Positions 1 through 5,799 of a DNA stretch of 64,000 nucleotides are shown piece by piece. Position 1 is the stretch's first letter. Each line of letters opens with the position of its first letter. This DNA is from Paractinoplanes ovalisporus. Lineage in GTDB: Bacteria; Actinomycetota; Actinomycetes; Mycobacteriales; Micromonosporaceae. Made by a program: the position numbers and the translations under genes. Where the stretch lies: NCBI RefSeq assembly GCF_016834655.1, contig NZ_JAENHP010000015.1, positions 62,001 to 126,000 on the forward strand, given 5' to 3'. A model generated the notes under the pieces. That model searched no databases and had not been told where the DNA came from. It saw only the letters and a program-made list of their open reading frames with translations.

Positions 1-1
1 T

Positions 2-553
2 TTGGCTGTCGCGGCGCCGGCCGCCGCCTCCGGCTCGTCGAGTTCGTCGGTCATCGACGTCACCAACGGTCAGTTCAGCGTCATCCTGTCGAACCCGAAG
101 GTCGGGCGGCTGGCGGCGGCCGAGGACAACATCACGGCGTTCCACGGCTTCAGCTCGTTGCAGAACATCGTCATCCAGTCGCAGGGCTTCGACCTCGAGG
201 GCCGTATTCAGGGCACCCTTCGGACGTACAACTTCCGGAGCCTGTGGCAGGTCTACAACCTTCCGTCGTCGTCCGGCTGGAAGGTGTGGGCGCTCAGCTT
301 CAAGAAGGACACCAGTCAGAGCGTGCTGAAGGAGACCTTCCGCAGCGAGCAGCTGATCGACGTCGCCATCGACATCCGGTTCAAGGTGTCGGCGGCCGCG
401 CTGCACGGGGTGTCCACTCTGCGCATCGGGTTCGAGACGTTGAGGCTGCAACTCAACGGCACGACCAAGGACTTCACGGTCGTCAACGGGGCCTCCGGCG
501 GCGCCAAGGACCAGGACGGCGATGACGTCCCGGTCGACTTCGAGCCGCTCTGA
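2..553 (+). CDS. hypothetical, probably exported protein (5' end uncertain)
   Basis: The frame is open from the window edge, so the true start may lie upstream. The first in-frame start is a TTG at position 2. The first residues (Ala/Pro-rich, then a run of five Ser) look like the end of a signal peptide or a linker. The visible 183 residues have no cysteine, alternate short polar and hydrophobic stretches as in a beta-rich extracellular domain, and end in an acidic Asp-rich tail. I do not recognise the family. A strong hairpin follows the stop codon, so this unit probably ends here. The next gene downstream is also secreted. Confidence 0.6.
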   Translation: MAVAAPAAASGSSSSSVIDVTNGQFSVILSNPKVGRLAAAEDNITAFHGFSSLQNIVIQSQGFDLEGRIQGTLRTYNFRSLWQVYNLPSSSGWKVWALSFKKDTSQSVLKETFRSEQLIDVAIDIRFKVSAAALHGVSTLRIGFETLRLQLNGTTKDFTVVNGASGGAKDQDGDDVPVDFEPL

Positions 554-565
554 CCGACAACTTCC

Positions 566-600
566 GGGGCGGTTGGTGGGGCCCGCCACCAACCGCCCTT
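566..600 (+). terminator. 13-bp GC-rich hairpin, probable terminator
   Basis: Positions 567-579 pair perfectly with 586-598 (GGGCGGTTGGTGG against its complement) around a 6-base loop, 14 bases after the stop of the preceding gene. There is no long T run, which is common for actinomycete terminators. Confidence 0.7.
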
Positions 601-617
601 CGGCCGAGGAGGCCTCC

Positions 618-1103
618 ATGAACATTTCGGTATCCAGCACCGGCCGCCGCGCCCTGGCGACCTCTGCCGTGGCCGCCGTTCTCCTCCTGATCAGCGGCCC
701 CAGCGCGGCCTTCGCGGGCGCTGAGGCGTCCTTCGTTCCCGAAGCCACCGAGGCCCACTGGGACGGGACCGTCGCCACGGTGACGTTCCGCGAGGCGGAC
801 GTGACGCTGGAGACGGACATGACCACGATCGCCGTCACGGTGACCGTCGACGCCGACGCCGTCTGCCGCCGGGGCGATTCGACGCTTCGCCTGCACCGGT
901 CGGCGACCGCCGTGGATGTGCAGGACCACGCGATCAGCGACGAGGGCACGGTCGACGGTGTCGCCGAGGTGCCGATCCGGGTGACCGGGTTGAAGGTCAC
1001 CGGATTCACCTGTGTGACCACGCAGGTGTCGGTCACGGCGGTCCTGGAGGATTTCTGGACCGGCGCGACCCTGACCCACCGGTCCGAGCATCGACCGGCG
1101 TGA
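618..1103 (+). CDS. small secreted protein of unknown function
   Basis: This 161-residue protein starts at ATG 618 after a GAGGAGG-like ribosome site at 606-612. A longer frame begins at 522 but includes the terminator hairpin and lacks a site. Residues 1-33 form a classical signal peptide: a basic start (STGRRA), a hydrophobic core (AVAAVLLLISG) and a cleavage motif near AFA-GA. The mature part is Thr/Val-rich and beta-like, with two cysteines (in DAVCRR and FTCVTT) that could form a disulphide outside the cell. The family is not recognised. Its 3' end overlaps the convergent SARP gene by about 70 bases. Confidence 0.75.
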   Translation: MNISVSSTGRRALATSAVAAVLLLISGPSAAFAGAEASFVPEATEAHWDGTVATVTFREADVTLETDMTTIAVTVTVDADAVCRRGDSTLRLHRSATAVDVQDHAISDEGTVDGVAEVPIRVTGLKVTGFTCVTTQVSVTAVLEDFWTGATLTHRSEHRPA

Positions 1104-4026
1104 GAGACCGGCCGGGGAGACCGGCCGGACGGAGCGATCTGACCGCGGCCACTGACGTCAATCCGGCCTGGGCGCGCGACTGCTCGAACCGGTGACCGAT
1201 CTCCTCGGCGAGGCGAAGGGCGGACAGATGATGCACCCGTGCCTCGGCGGGGCGGCCCGCAGCCGCGGCGACCTCGCCGAGGCTGTTGGTCACCCGCGCC
1301 TCACCGGCCCGTTCCCCGATCCGCCGGAACAACGCGAGCGCCTCGCTGAGCCGGCCGAGGGCCCGCTCATGGTCACCACGCAGCAGGTCGACGCCGCCCA
1401 GGCCGTCCAGGGCGTACGCCTCCCCGGCCGGCTCGGCCGCACCACGGAACAGCGTGAGAGCGTGCTCGTGATGCCCGCCCGCCTCGTCGTACCGGCCGAG
1501 CGCGGACTCGACATGGCCGAGGTAGACCAGCGCGTAGGCCTCGCCCACGGCGTCACCGATGTCACGGCAGATGGCGACCGACGTACGGAGGTCGTCGGCC
1601 GCATCGGCATGCCGGCCCTGGCGCAGCCGCACCTGACCGAGGTTGCCCAGGCCACGCGCCTCGGTGACCCGGTCGTCGGCATTGCGGGCCATGGTCACCA
1701 CCTCGGCGAGCGTGCGCGCGGCCTCGGCATACCGGCCCTGCCACTGGTAGACGTGCCCGAGATTGCCGAGCGCGCGGACCCGTACGAGGGAATCGCCGAC
1801 CTCGTCGGCAAGGGTGAGCGCCTGCTGTAGCTCGGCGCTGGCGGTGGCGTACCGGCCCTGCTGAATCGCCACGACCCCGACGTTGATCCGCAGCTGGGCC
1901 GCGCTGTGCCGGTCGGCAACGCTCTCGGCGGCGCGCAACGCGTGCTCGTGCAGCGTGACGGCATCCGCGTAGTGCCCGCCGCTCTCCAGGTGGCGCAGAA
2001 GCACCAGGGCGAGTTGCACCGGGAACCAGGCCTGCCCGTGCTCGGCCGCGTGCACCGCCGTGGCCACCAGGTTGGCGCGCTCGGTGTCCAGCCAGGCCGG
2101 CGCCGTGGCTTCGTCCAGCGAGGGCAACGCACGCGCGGGACGCGGCACCCTGGGCCGGCGGCCGCGCTCGGCGGGATACAGCACATCCATCGCCATGGCC
2201 GCGGTGGACAGATAGAACTCCAGGATGCGGCGCGGCAGATCGGCCTCGCCGTCCTTCACCGCCAGATCTTTCGCGTACGCCCGGAGCAGGTCATGCATGC
2301 CGTACCGGTCACCGTTGCGCTGCACCAGATGCCGGCCCGCGAGCAGCGCCAGGCTCTCCCGGGCGGTCGCCTCCTCCCCGTCGATGAGGGCGGCCGCCGC
2401 GTACCCGTCGACGTCCGTGCCGGCATGCAGCCCGAGCAGACGGAACATGCGGGCCGCGGCGGGCGGCAGGTCACGGTAGGACCAGGAGAACACCGCGCCC
2501 ATGTCGGAGTGCGGATCCCCGGTGGACAGCAGGTCCAGCCGCCGGCGGTGGTCGTCGAGTTCGACCACCACCTCGGTCAGGGCGCCCGGTGCCCGCTGGT
2601 GCACCAGTTCCGCCGCGATCCGCAGCGCGAGCGGCAGTCGGGCACACTGCGCCGCCAGCGCCTCGGCCGCGGCGTTCTGCGCGGTGGCCCACTCCCCCGC
2701 CAACCGCCGCAGCAGTTGCAGGGCATCCTCGCGGCGCAGGACATCGAGGTCGAGCCGGCGCGCACCGTGCCGCACGACGAGGCCGGGCAGGCGGTCCCGG
2801 CTGGTCACCAGCACGGCGCTGCCGACCGATCCGGGCAGCAGCGGCCGCACCTGGTCGACCGAGGCGGCGTTGTCCAGCAGAACGAGGACACGACGGCCGT
2901 CGAGCAGGCTGCGGTAGCGGGCGGCACGTTCCTCGACGTCGCTCGGCACCTGCTCACCCGGCAGCCCGAGCGACCGCAGGAACCGGGCCAGGGCGGCGCC
3001 CGGGGCCACCGGCTGTTCCGGGTCGTAGCCGCGCAAATCGATGTAGAGCAGGCCGTCCGGGAAGCGGGCGCGGGCACGGTGGGCCCATCGGGCGGCCAGA
3101 GCGGTCTTGCCGACGCCCGCGGTGCCGGACACGACGGTGATCACGATGGTGTCCGGTTCCGGGGCGAGGGTCAGCCGGTCGAGCTCACCCAGTTCGTGCT
3201 CCCGTCCGGTGAAACCCGGGACGTCGGGCGGCAACTCCGCGGGCACCGTACGGCTGACCGCGGCGGCTGAACTGACCGCCACCTGCGCCCGCGAATCCTC
3301 GTTCAGGAGCTCCTGATGCGCGGCGGTCAGCTCGGGTCCCGGGTCGACGCCGAGGTCGTCGGCCAGCCGGCGCCGCACCGCGTGATAGGTGGTGAACGCC
3401 TGAGCCCGGCGTCCGGCGACGGCGTACGCCCGTACGAGCCGAGCCTGCCCCGCCTCGTCCAGCGGATCGGCCGTCACGGCCTCCTCGAACGCGCCGATCG
3501 CCCGGTCCACCGCCCCGGCCGCCAGCATGGCGGCGCCGTAGCGGCCCAGCGCGGCCCGGTGCTCCGCCACGATCGGCCGCACCCGCGGGTGGTCGGCCAG
3601 CAGCGGCACGTCGGCGAAGGGCTGCCCCTGCCACAGCGCCAGCGCCTCGGTCAGAGCCGCCACTTCCCCACCGCCGGCGGCGTGGCGGACCAGGCGGCGG
3701 AACCGCATGATGTCGATCTGTTCCGAGGCGACACCGAGGCGGTAACCGTTGCCCAGATAGGGCAGCACCTCGCTGCGGGAGTGCGGCGCCCGCCCCGGTT
3801 CCAGCAGCCGGCGGAGCCGCTTCACGTGGGTCTGGATGACATTGAGCGCGCTGGCCGGCGGCCGGTCTCCCCAGAACGCGTCGATCAGATCGGCCAGCCC
3901 GACCGGCTGCCCGCCGGCCAGCACGAGCAGGCCCAGCACGGCGCGTTGGGCGGGCGGGCCGAGCGGGAGCGGCTCGTCGTCGAGCCAGACGCGCATCGGC
4001 CCGAGCACCTGGATCCGTAGCGTCAT
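1033..4026 (-). CDS. SARP/AfsR-family transcriptional regulator (OmpR-type HTH, BTAD, NB-ARC, TPR)
   Basis: A large regulator of 997 residues. Residues 1-98 form the winged-helix DNA-binding domain of SARPs, and about 105-245 the all-helical bacterial transcriptional activation domain. An NB-ARC NTPase follows, with a P-loop at about 301-308 (GTAGVGKT) and a Walker B strand (RRVLVLLDNA). The C-terminal 350 residues are tetratricopeptide-like repeats (GRYAEAARTL, GRHADAADDL, GRYDEAGGHH). This is the AfsR/GutR-type layout used for NTP-gated activation of secondary metabolism or secreted enzymes. The start at 4026 is chosen because the SARP domain begins there; 22 more codons are open upstream. 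It is divergent from the CBM2 gene at 4124, a possible target. Confidence 0.93.
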   Translation of the reverse strand: MTLRIQVLGPMRVWLDDEPLPLGPPAQRAVLGLLVLAGGQPVGLADLIDAFWGDRPPASALNVIQTHVKRLRRLLEPGRAPHSRSEVLPYLGNGYRLGVASEQIDIMRFRRLVRHAAGGGEVAALTEALALWQGQPFADVPLLADHPRVRPIVAEHRAALGRYGAAMLAAGAVDRAIGAFEEAVTADPLDEAGQARLVRAYAVAGRRAQAFTTYHAVRRRLADDLGVDPGPELTAAHQELLNEDSRAQVAVSSAAAVSRTVPAELPPDVPGFTGREHELGELDRLTLAPEPDTIVITVVSGTAGVGKTALAARWAHRARARFPDGLLYIDLRGYDPEQPVAPGAALARFLRSLGLPGEQVPSDVEERAARYRSLLDGRRVLVLLDNAASVDQVRPLLPGSVGSAVLVTSRDRLPGLVVRHGARRLDLDVLRREDALQLLRRLAGEWATAQNAAAEALAAQCARLPLALRIAAELVHQRAPGALTEVVVELDDHRRRLDLLSTGDPHSDMGAVFSWSYRDLPPAAARMFRLLGLHAGTDVDGYAAAALIDGEEATARESLALLAGRHLVQRNGDRYGMHDLLRAYAKDLAVKDGEADLPRRILEFYLSTAAMAMDVLYPAERGRRPRVPRPARALPSLDEATAPAWLDTERANLVATAVHAAEHGQAWFPVQLALVLLRHLESGGHYADAVTLHEHALRAAESVADRHSAAQLRINVGVVAIQQGRYATASAELQQALTLADEVGDSLVRVRALGNLGHVYQWQGRYAEAARTLAEVVTMARNADDRVTEARGLGNLGQVRLRQGRHADAADDLRTSVAICRDIGDAVGEAYALVYLGHVESALGRYDEAGGHHEHALTLFRGAAEPAGEAYALDGLGGVDLLRGDHERALGRLSEALALFRRIGERAGEARVTNSLGEVAAAAGRPAEARVHHLSALRLAEEIGHRFEQSRAQAGLTSVAAVRSLRPAGLPGRSLTPVDARTGGSGSRRSRNPPGPP

Positions 4027-4123
4027 CGCGCGTCCAGTCCCCGTCCAGTCGGGCCGCCGACACTGAGCACTCAACGATATTTGTCGATGCAAACCGGAAA
4101 CAAGCGTTGGAGAGGAGCAGCAT

Positions 4124-4531
4124 ATGTCGCGAATCGGACGGGCGTTGCTGGGTGTGGCGCTGACAATGGCGGGCGTCGCCGGACCGGCCGGGGCCGCCCG
4201 GGCCGACGACGTCGCGGCGTGCGGGGTGGTCTATCAGGCGTCCCGATACACCGGTGGGTTCACCGCCGCGATCACGGTGCTGAACATCGGTACCGAGACC
4301 ATCCGGGGCTGGACCTTCCTTTTCCCGCTGGACACGAGCGCGACGATCGTCGACATCTGGAATGCCGACCTGCTGTCGGCCCGCAGCGGCGTCGTCACCA
4401 CGCACGACCAGGGGTGGAACGCGGTGGTCCAGCCGGGCGGCTCGATCCACATCGGATTCCGCGCCGACGGTACGAGCGCCGCCCCGACGCGCTTCACCGT
4501 CAACGATCTCCCGTGCCAGGTGGTTTCCTGA
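4124..4531 (+). CDS. secreted stand-alone carbohydrate-binding module, CBM2 type
   Basis: A 135-residue protein with a strong ribosome site (GGAGAGGAG, 4109-4117). A signal peptide (LLGVALTMAGVAGPAGAARA) is followed by one CBM2 domain. Family landmarks are the terminal cysteine pair (Cys near residue 33 and the NDLPC end), GFTAAITVLNIG, GWTFLFPL, IWNA, GWNAVVQPGGS and IGF. CBM2 modules bind cellulose, chitin or xylan and are normally attached to a hydrolase; here there is no catalytic domain. The first of the three usual surface Trp residues is replaced by Tyr (SRYTGGF), while the Trp in WNA and GWN remain. It may act as a secreted polysaccharide-binding or surface protein. Confidence 0.9.
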   Translation: MSRIGRALLGVALTMAGVAGPAGAARADDVAACGVVYQASRYTGGFTAAITVLNIGTETIRGWTFLFPLDTSATIVDIWNADLLSARSGVVTTHDQGWNAVVQPGGSIHIGFRADGTSAAPTRFTVNDLPCQVVS

Positions 4532-4539
4532 CCCACGAC

Positions 4540-4809
4540 CTACGCCACCCTGCGATACTGCTGGCGTGTCGCGGGGCGCTCGAACAGCAGCCATTCCATC
4601 AGCCGCATCCCGCCCACGCCGGCCGGGTTCTCCTTATCGTCGCCGGGCTCGGTGAAGAATCCTTCGTGGAACGGCTTCGCGCGTGCGGCCTGAAACGGAT
4701 GCGCGCACGGCAGAAGGAGTACGAACTCGACGCCGGCGATGCCGAGGACCGGGTTGCGGCCGCACTGGACGAATCCGACCGCGAATAAATGCGTTGTCCG
4801 CCGCGCGCG
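4540..4809 (-). pseudogene. possible gene remnant (minus-strand open frame without a clear start)
   Basis: On the minus strand a frame is open from after a TAG near 4810 down to a TAG at 4540-4542. It reads like protein with good third-position GC (for example VQCGRNPVLGIAGVEFV, then GGMRLMEWLLFERPATR), but there is no ATG, GTG or TTG near its beginning. A plus-strand frame ending at 4788 (RQKEYELDAGDAEDRV) also looks partly coding. I cannot assign a family. Most likely this is the 3' piece of a decayed gene, partly overlapped by the promoter of the tRNA leader. Confidence 0.3.
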
Positions 4810-4822
4810 GGTTGCCTACCTT
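4794..4822 (+). promoter_or_regulatory. sigma70-like promoter of the tRNA-array leader
   Basis: TTGTCC at 4794-4799 and TACCTT at 4817-4822 are separated by 17 bases. The expected start near 4829 would give a roughly 30-base 5' leader before the peptide start at 4860. Confidence 0.6.
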
Positions 4823-4859
4823 GGGAATCACCACCGACGACCACGTCAGGAGCATTCCG

Positions 4860-4952
4860 ATGTTGAGCAAAGCCTCGATCACCTCGCAGCGACTCATGTC
4901 GCGCGATCAGGTCGTGCGCTTTGTCAGCAGCCGGGGTCGGTGGCGCCGCTAG
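4860..4952 (+). CDS. 30-residue leader peptide of the tRNA array
   Basis: This short ORF starts at ATG 4860, with AGGAG at 4848-4852 seven bases upstream, and stops at TAG 4950-4952. The peptide begins MLSKASITSQ and ends SSRGRWRR. Codons 2-24 include TTG, AGC, AAA, ATC, CAG, CGA/CGC, GAT, GTC and TTT, which are codons for all nine tRNAs encoded downstream. TTG, AAA, GAT and TTT are otherwise uncommon in this GC-rich DNA. The last codons (from 4932) form one strand of an antiterminator, and the stop codon lies inside a small hairpin (GCTAGC, GAGAA, GCTAGC; 4948-4964). I interpret it as a regulatory leader peptide whose product is unlikely to matter; that role is inference. Confidence 0.7.
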   Translation: MLSKASITSQRLMSRDQVVRFVSSRGRWRR

Positions 4953-4986
4953 CGAGAAGCTAGCCAGGCCGAAGCCGCCGACCCCG
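4932..4986 (+). promoter_or_regulatory. antiterminator pairing that competes with the array terminator
   Basis: Positions 4932-4944 (CGGGGTCGGTGGC, the last sense codons of the leader peptide) pair with 4974-4986 (GCCGCCGACCCCG): 13 pairs, 12 Watson-Crick and one G-U. The loop encloses the small 4948-4964 hairpin. Position 4974-4980 is also the 5' arm of the terminator, so the two structures exclude each other. A ribosome reaching the stop codon would cover the first strand and favour termination. Confidence 0.65.
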
Positions 4987-5009
4987 ATCCGGGCCCGGCG
5001 GCTTTTTTG
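4972..5009 (+). terminator. intrinsic terminator/attenuator before the tRNA array
   Basis: GCCGCCG (4974-4980) pairs with CGGCGGC (4996-5002), extended by two A-T pairs, followed by a T run at 5003-5008. It lies 22 bases after the leader stop codon and 27 bases before the first tRNA. Confidence 0.85.
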
Positions 5010-5035
5010 TGCTCCTTGACAAATCCACAGTGCAC

Positions 5036-5108
5036 GTCCTCGTAGCTCAGCGGATAGAGCATCGGATTACGGATCCGAGGGCCGGGAGTTCGAATCTCTC
5101 CGAGGACA
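5036..5108 (+). tRNA. tRNA-Arg(ACG)
   Basis: Full cloverleaf of 73 nt: acceptor GTCCTCG/CGAGGAC, anticodon stem TCGGA/TCCGA, anticodon ACG at 5069-5071, T-loop TTCGAAT, discriminator A, no encoded CCA. First gene of the array; reads CGU, CGC and CGA after A34 deamination. Confidence 0.92.
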
Positions 5109-5116
5109 CGTCACAC

Positions 5117-5189
5117 GCCTCTCGAGCTCGGATGGTTGAGCGCACGCCTGAAAAGTGTGAGGTCGCCGGTTCGATTCCGGCGGGAGGCA
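5117..5189 (+). tRNA. tRNA-Phe(GAA)
   Basis: Acceptor GCCTCTC/GGGAGGC with one G-U pair, anticodon GAA at 5150-5152, T-arm GCCGG/CCGGC, discriminator A, no encoded CCA. The acceptor and anticodon stems (with an internal G-U pair) look weaker than in a standard housekeeping tRNA-Phe. Confidence 0.9.
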
Positions 5190-5195
5190 CGGTAC

Positions 5196-5268
5196 GCCGC
5201 GGTAGCCCAACGGCAGAGGCAGCCGATTCAAGCTCGGCTCAGTGCGGGTTCGAATCCCGCCCGCGGTA
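5196..5268 (+). tRNA. tRNA with Leu anticodon (CAA) but class I shape
   Basis: Acceptor GCCGCGG/CCGCGGT (first pair G-U), short D stem (GCC/GGC), anticodon stem GCCGA/TCGGC, anticodon CAA at 5229-5231, T-arm GCGGG/CCCGC, discriminator A. The variable region is only 5 nt (5239-5243), whereas bacterial tRNA-Leu normally has a long variable arm. Structure is sound, so this is probably a functional but unusual tRNA; charging identity is uncertain. Confidence 0.85.
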
Positions 5269-5280
5269 CGGCATCACCGA

Positions 5281-5353
5281 TGCGGGCTGGTGCAACTGGC
5301 AGCACGTCCGGCTCTGAACCGGGAGGTTGGAGGTTCGAATCCTCCGCCCGCAG
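5281..5353 (+). tRNA. tRNA-Gln(CTG)
   Basis: Acceptor TGCGGGC/GCCCGCA, D stem GTGC/GCAC, anticodon CTG at 5314-5316, T-arm GGAGG/CCTCC, discriminator G as expected for Gln, no encoded CCA. Confidence 0.92.
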
Positions 5354-5365
5354 CGTTTGCGGCAA

Positions 5366-5386
5366 GTCCCGTCAACTCAATGGGCT
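5366..5386 (+). pseudogene. 5' fragment of a tRNA (degenerate duplicate)
   Basis: The stretch resembles the first 20 bases of the tRNA-Asp gene 30 bases downstream (about 17-18 identities: acceptor, U8, D stem and AATGGG), but no anticodon arm follows. It lies in the only long spacer of the array (42 nt) and looks like debris of a lost or duplicated tRNA. Confidence 0.6.
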
Positions 5387-5395
5387 TGTTGGAAG

Positions 5396-5467
5396 GCCCC
5401 GTTAGCTCAATGGGAGAGCGCCCGCCTGTCGAGCGGGAGGTCGCCGGTTCGATCCCGGTACGGGGCG
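5396..5467 (+). tRNA. tRNA-Asp(GTC)
   Basis: Acceptor GCCCCGT/ACGGGGC, anticodon stem CCCGC/GCGGG, anticodon GTC at 5428-5430, T-arm GCCGG/CCGGT, discriminator G as in tRNA-Asp, no encoded CCA. Confidence 0.92.
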
Positions 5468-5472
5468 CGCGT

Positions 5473-5563
5473 GGAGAGCTGGCCGAGTCCGGTTCAAGGC
5501 GGCGGACCGCTAATCCGCAGCAAGGGGAAACCTTTGTCGGGGGTTCAAATCCCTCGCTCTCCG
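5473..5563 (+). tRNA. tRNA-Ser(GCT) with C33
   Basis: Class II tRNA of 91 nt: acceptor GGAGAGC/GCTCTCC, anticodon stem GCGGA/TCCGC, anticodon GCT at 5509-5511, variable arm 5521-5536 with a 6-pair stem and GAAA loop, T-loop TTCAAAT, discriminator G. The anticodon loop is CCGCTAA, so position 33 (5508) is C instead of the nearly universal U. Confidence 0.9.
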
Positions 5564-5568
5564 CTCAA

Positions 5569-5642
5569 GTCGCCGTAGCTCAGCAGGTTGGAGCGCCGCC
5601 CTGATAAGGCGGAGGCCGGTGGTTCGAACCCACCCGGCGACA
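5569..5642 (+). tRNA. tRNA-Ile(GAT)
   Basis: Acceptor GTCGCCG/CGGCGAC, anticodon stem CCGCC/GGCGG, anticodon GAT at 5603-5605, T-arm GGTGG/CCACC, discriminator A, no encoded CCA. It is isolated from any rRNA operon, where tRNA-Ile(GAT) is often found. Confidence 0.92.
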
Positions 5643-5646
5643 CTTC

Positions 5647-5719
5647 GCGCCGCTAGCTCAATGGCTAGAGCAGCCGGCTTTTAACCGGCGGGTTCAGGGT
5701 TCGAGTCCCTGGCGGCGTA
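5647..5719 (+). tRNA. tRNA-Lys(TTT)
   Basis: Acceptor GCGCCGC/GCGGCGT (first pair G-U), anticodon stem GCCGG/CCGGC, anticodon TTT at 5680-5682, T-arm CAGGG/CCCTG, discriminator A, no encoded CCA. Confidence 0.92.
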
Positions 5720-5723
5720 CGTG

Positions 5724-5796
5724 GTCCCGGTAGCTCAGCTGGAAGAGCGCCGCCCCGACACGGCGGAGGTCGCTGGTTCGAACCCAGCCCGGGACA
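5724..5796 (+). tRNA. tRNA-Val(GAC) with C33
   Basis: Acceptor GTCCCGG/CCGGGAC, anticodon stem CCGCC/GGCGG, anticodon GAC at 5757-5759, T-arm GCTGG/CCAGC, discriminator A. The loop is CCGACAC, so position 33 (5756) is C rather than U, the second such case in the array. The next gene, on the other strand, ends three bases away. Confidence 0.9.
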
Positions 5797-5799
5797 CTC

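Noticed and set aside
5016..5021. TTGACA as a separate promoter of the tRNA array
   Set aside because: No -10 box is found at 16-19 bases before the first tRNA, so the leader promoter is more likely.
5009..5604. Open frames running through the tRNA array
   Set aside because: They translate tRNA sequence and contain repeated RIPP/SNPP-type artefacts from T-arms. There is no coding signal.
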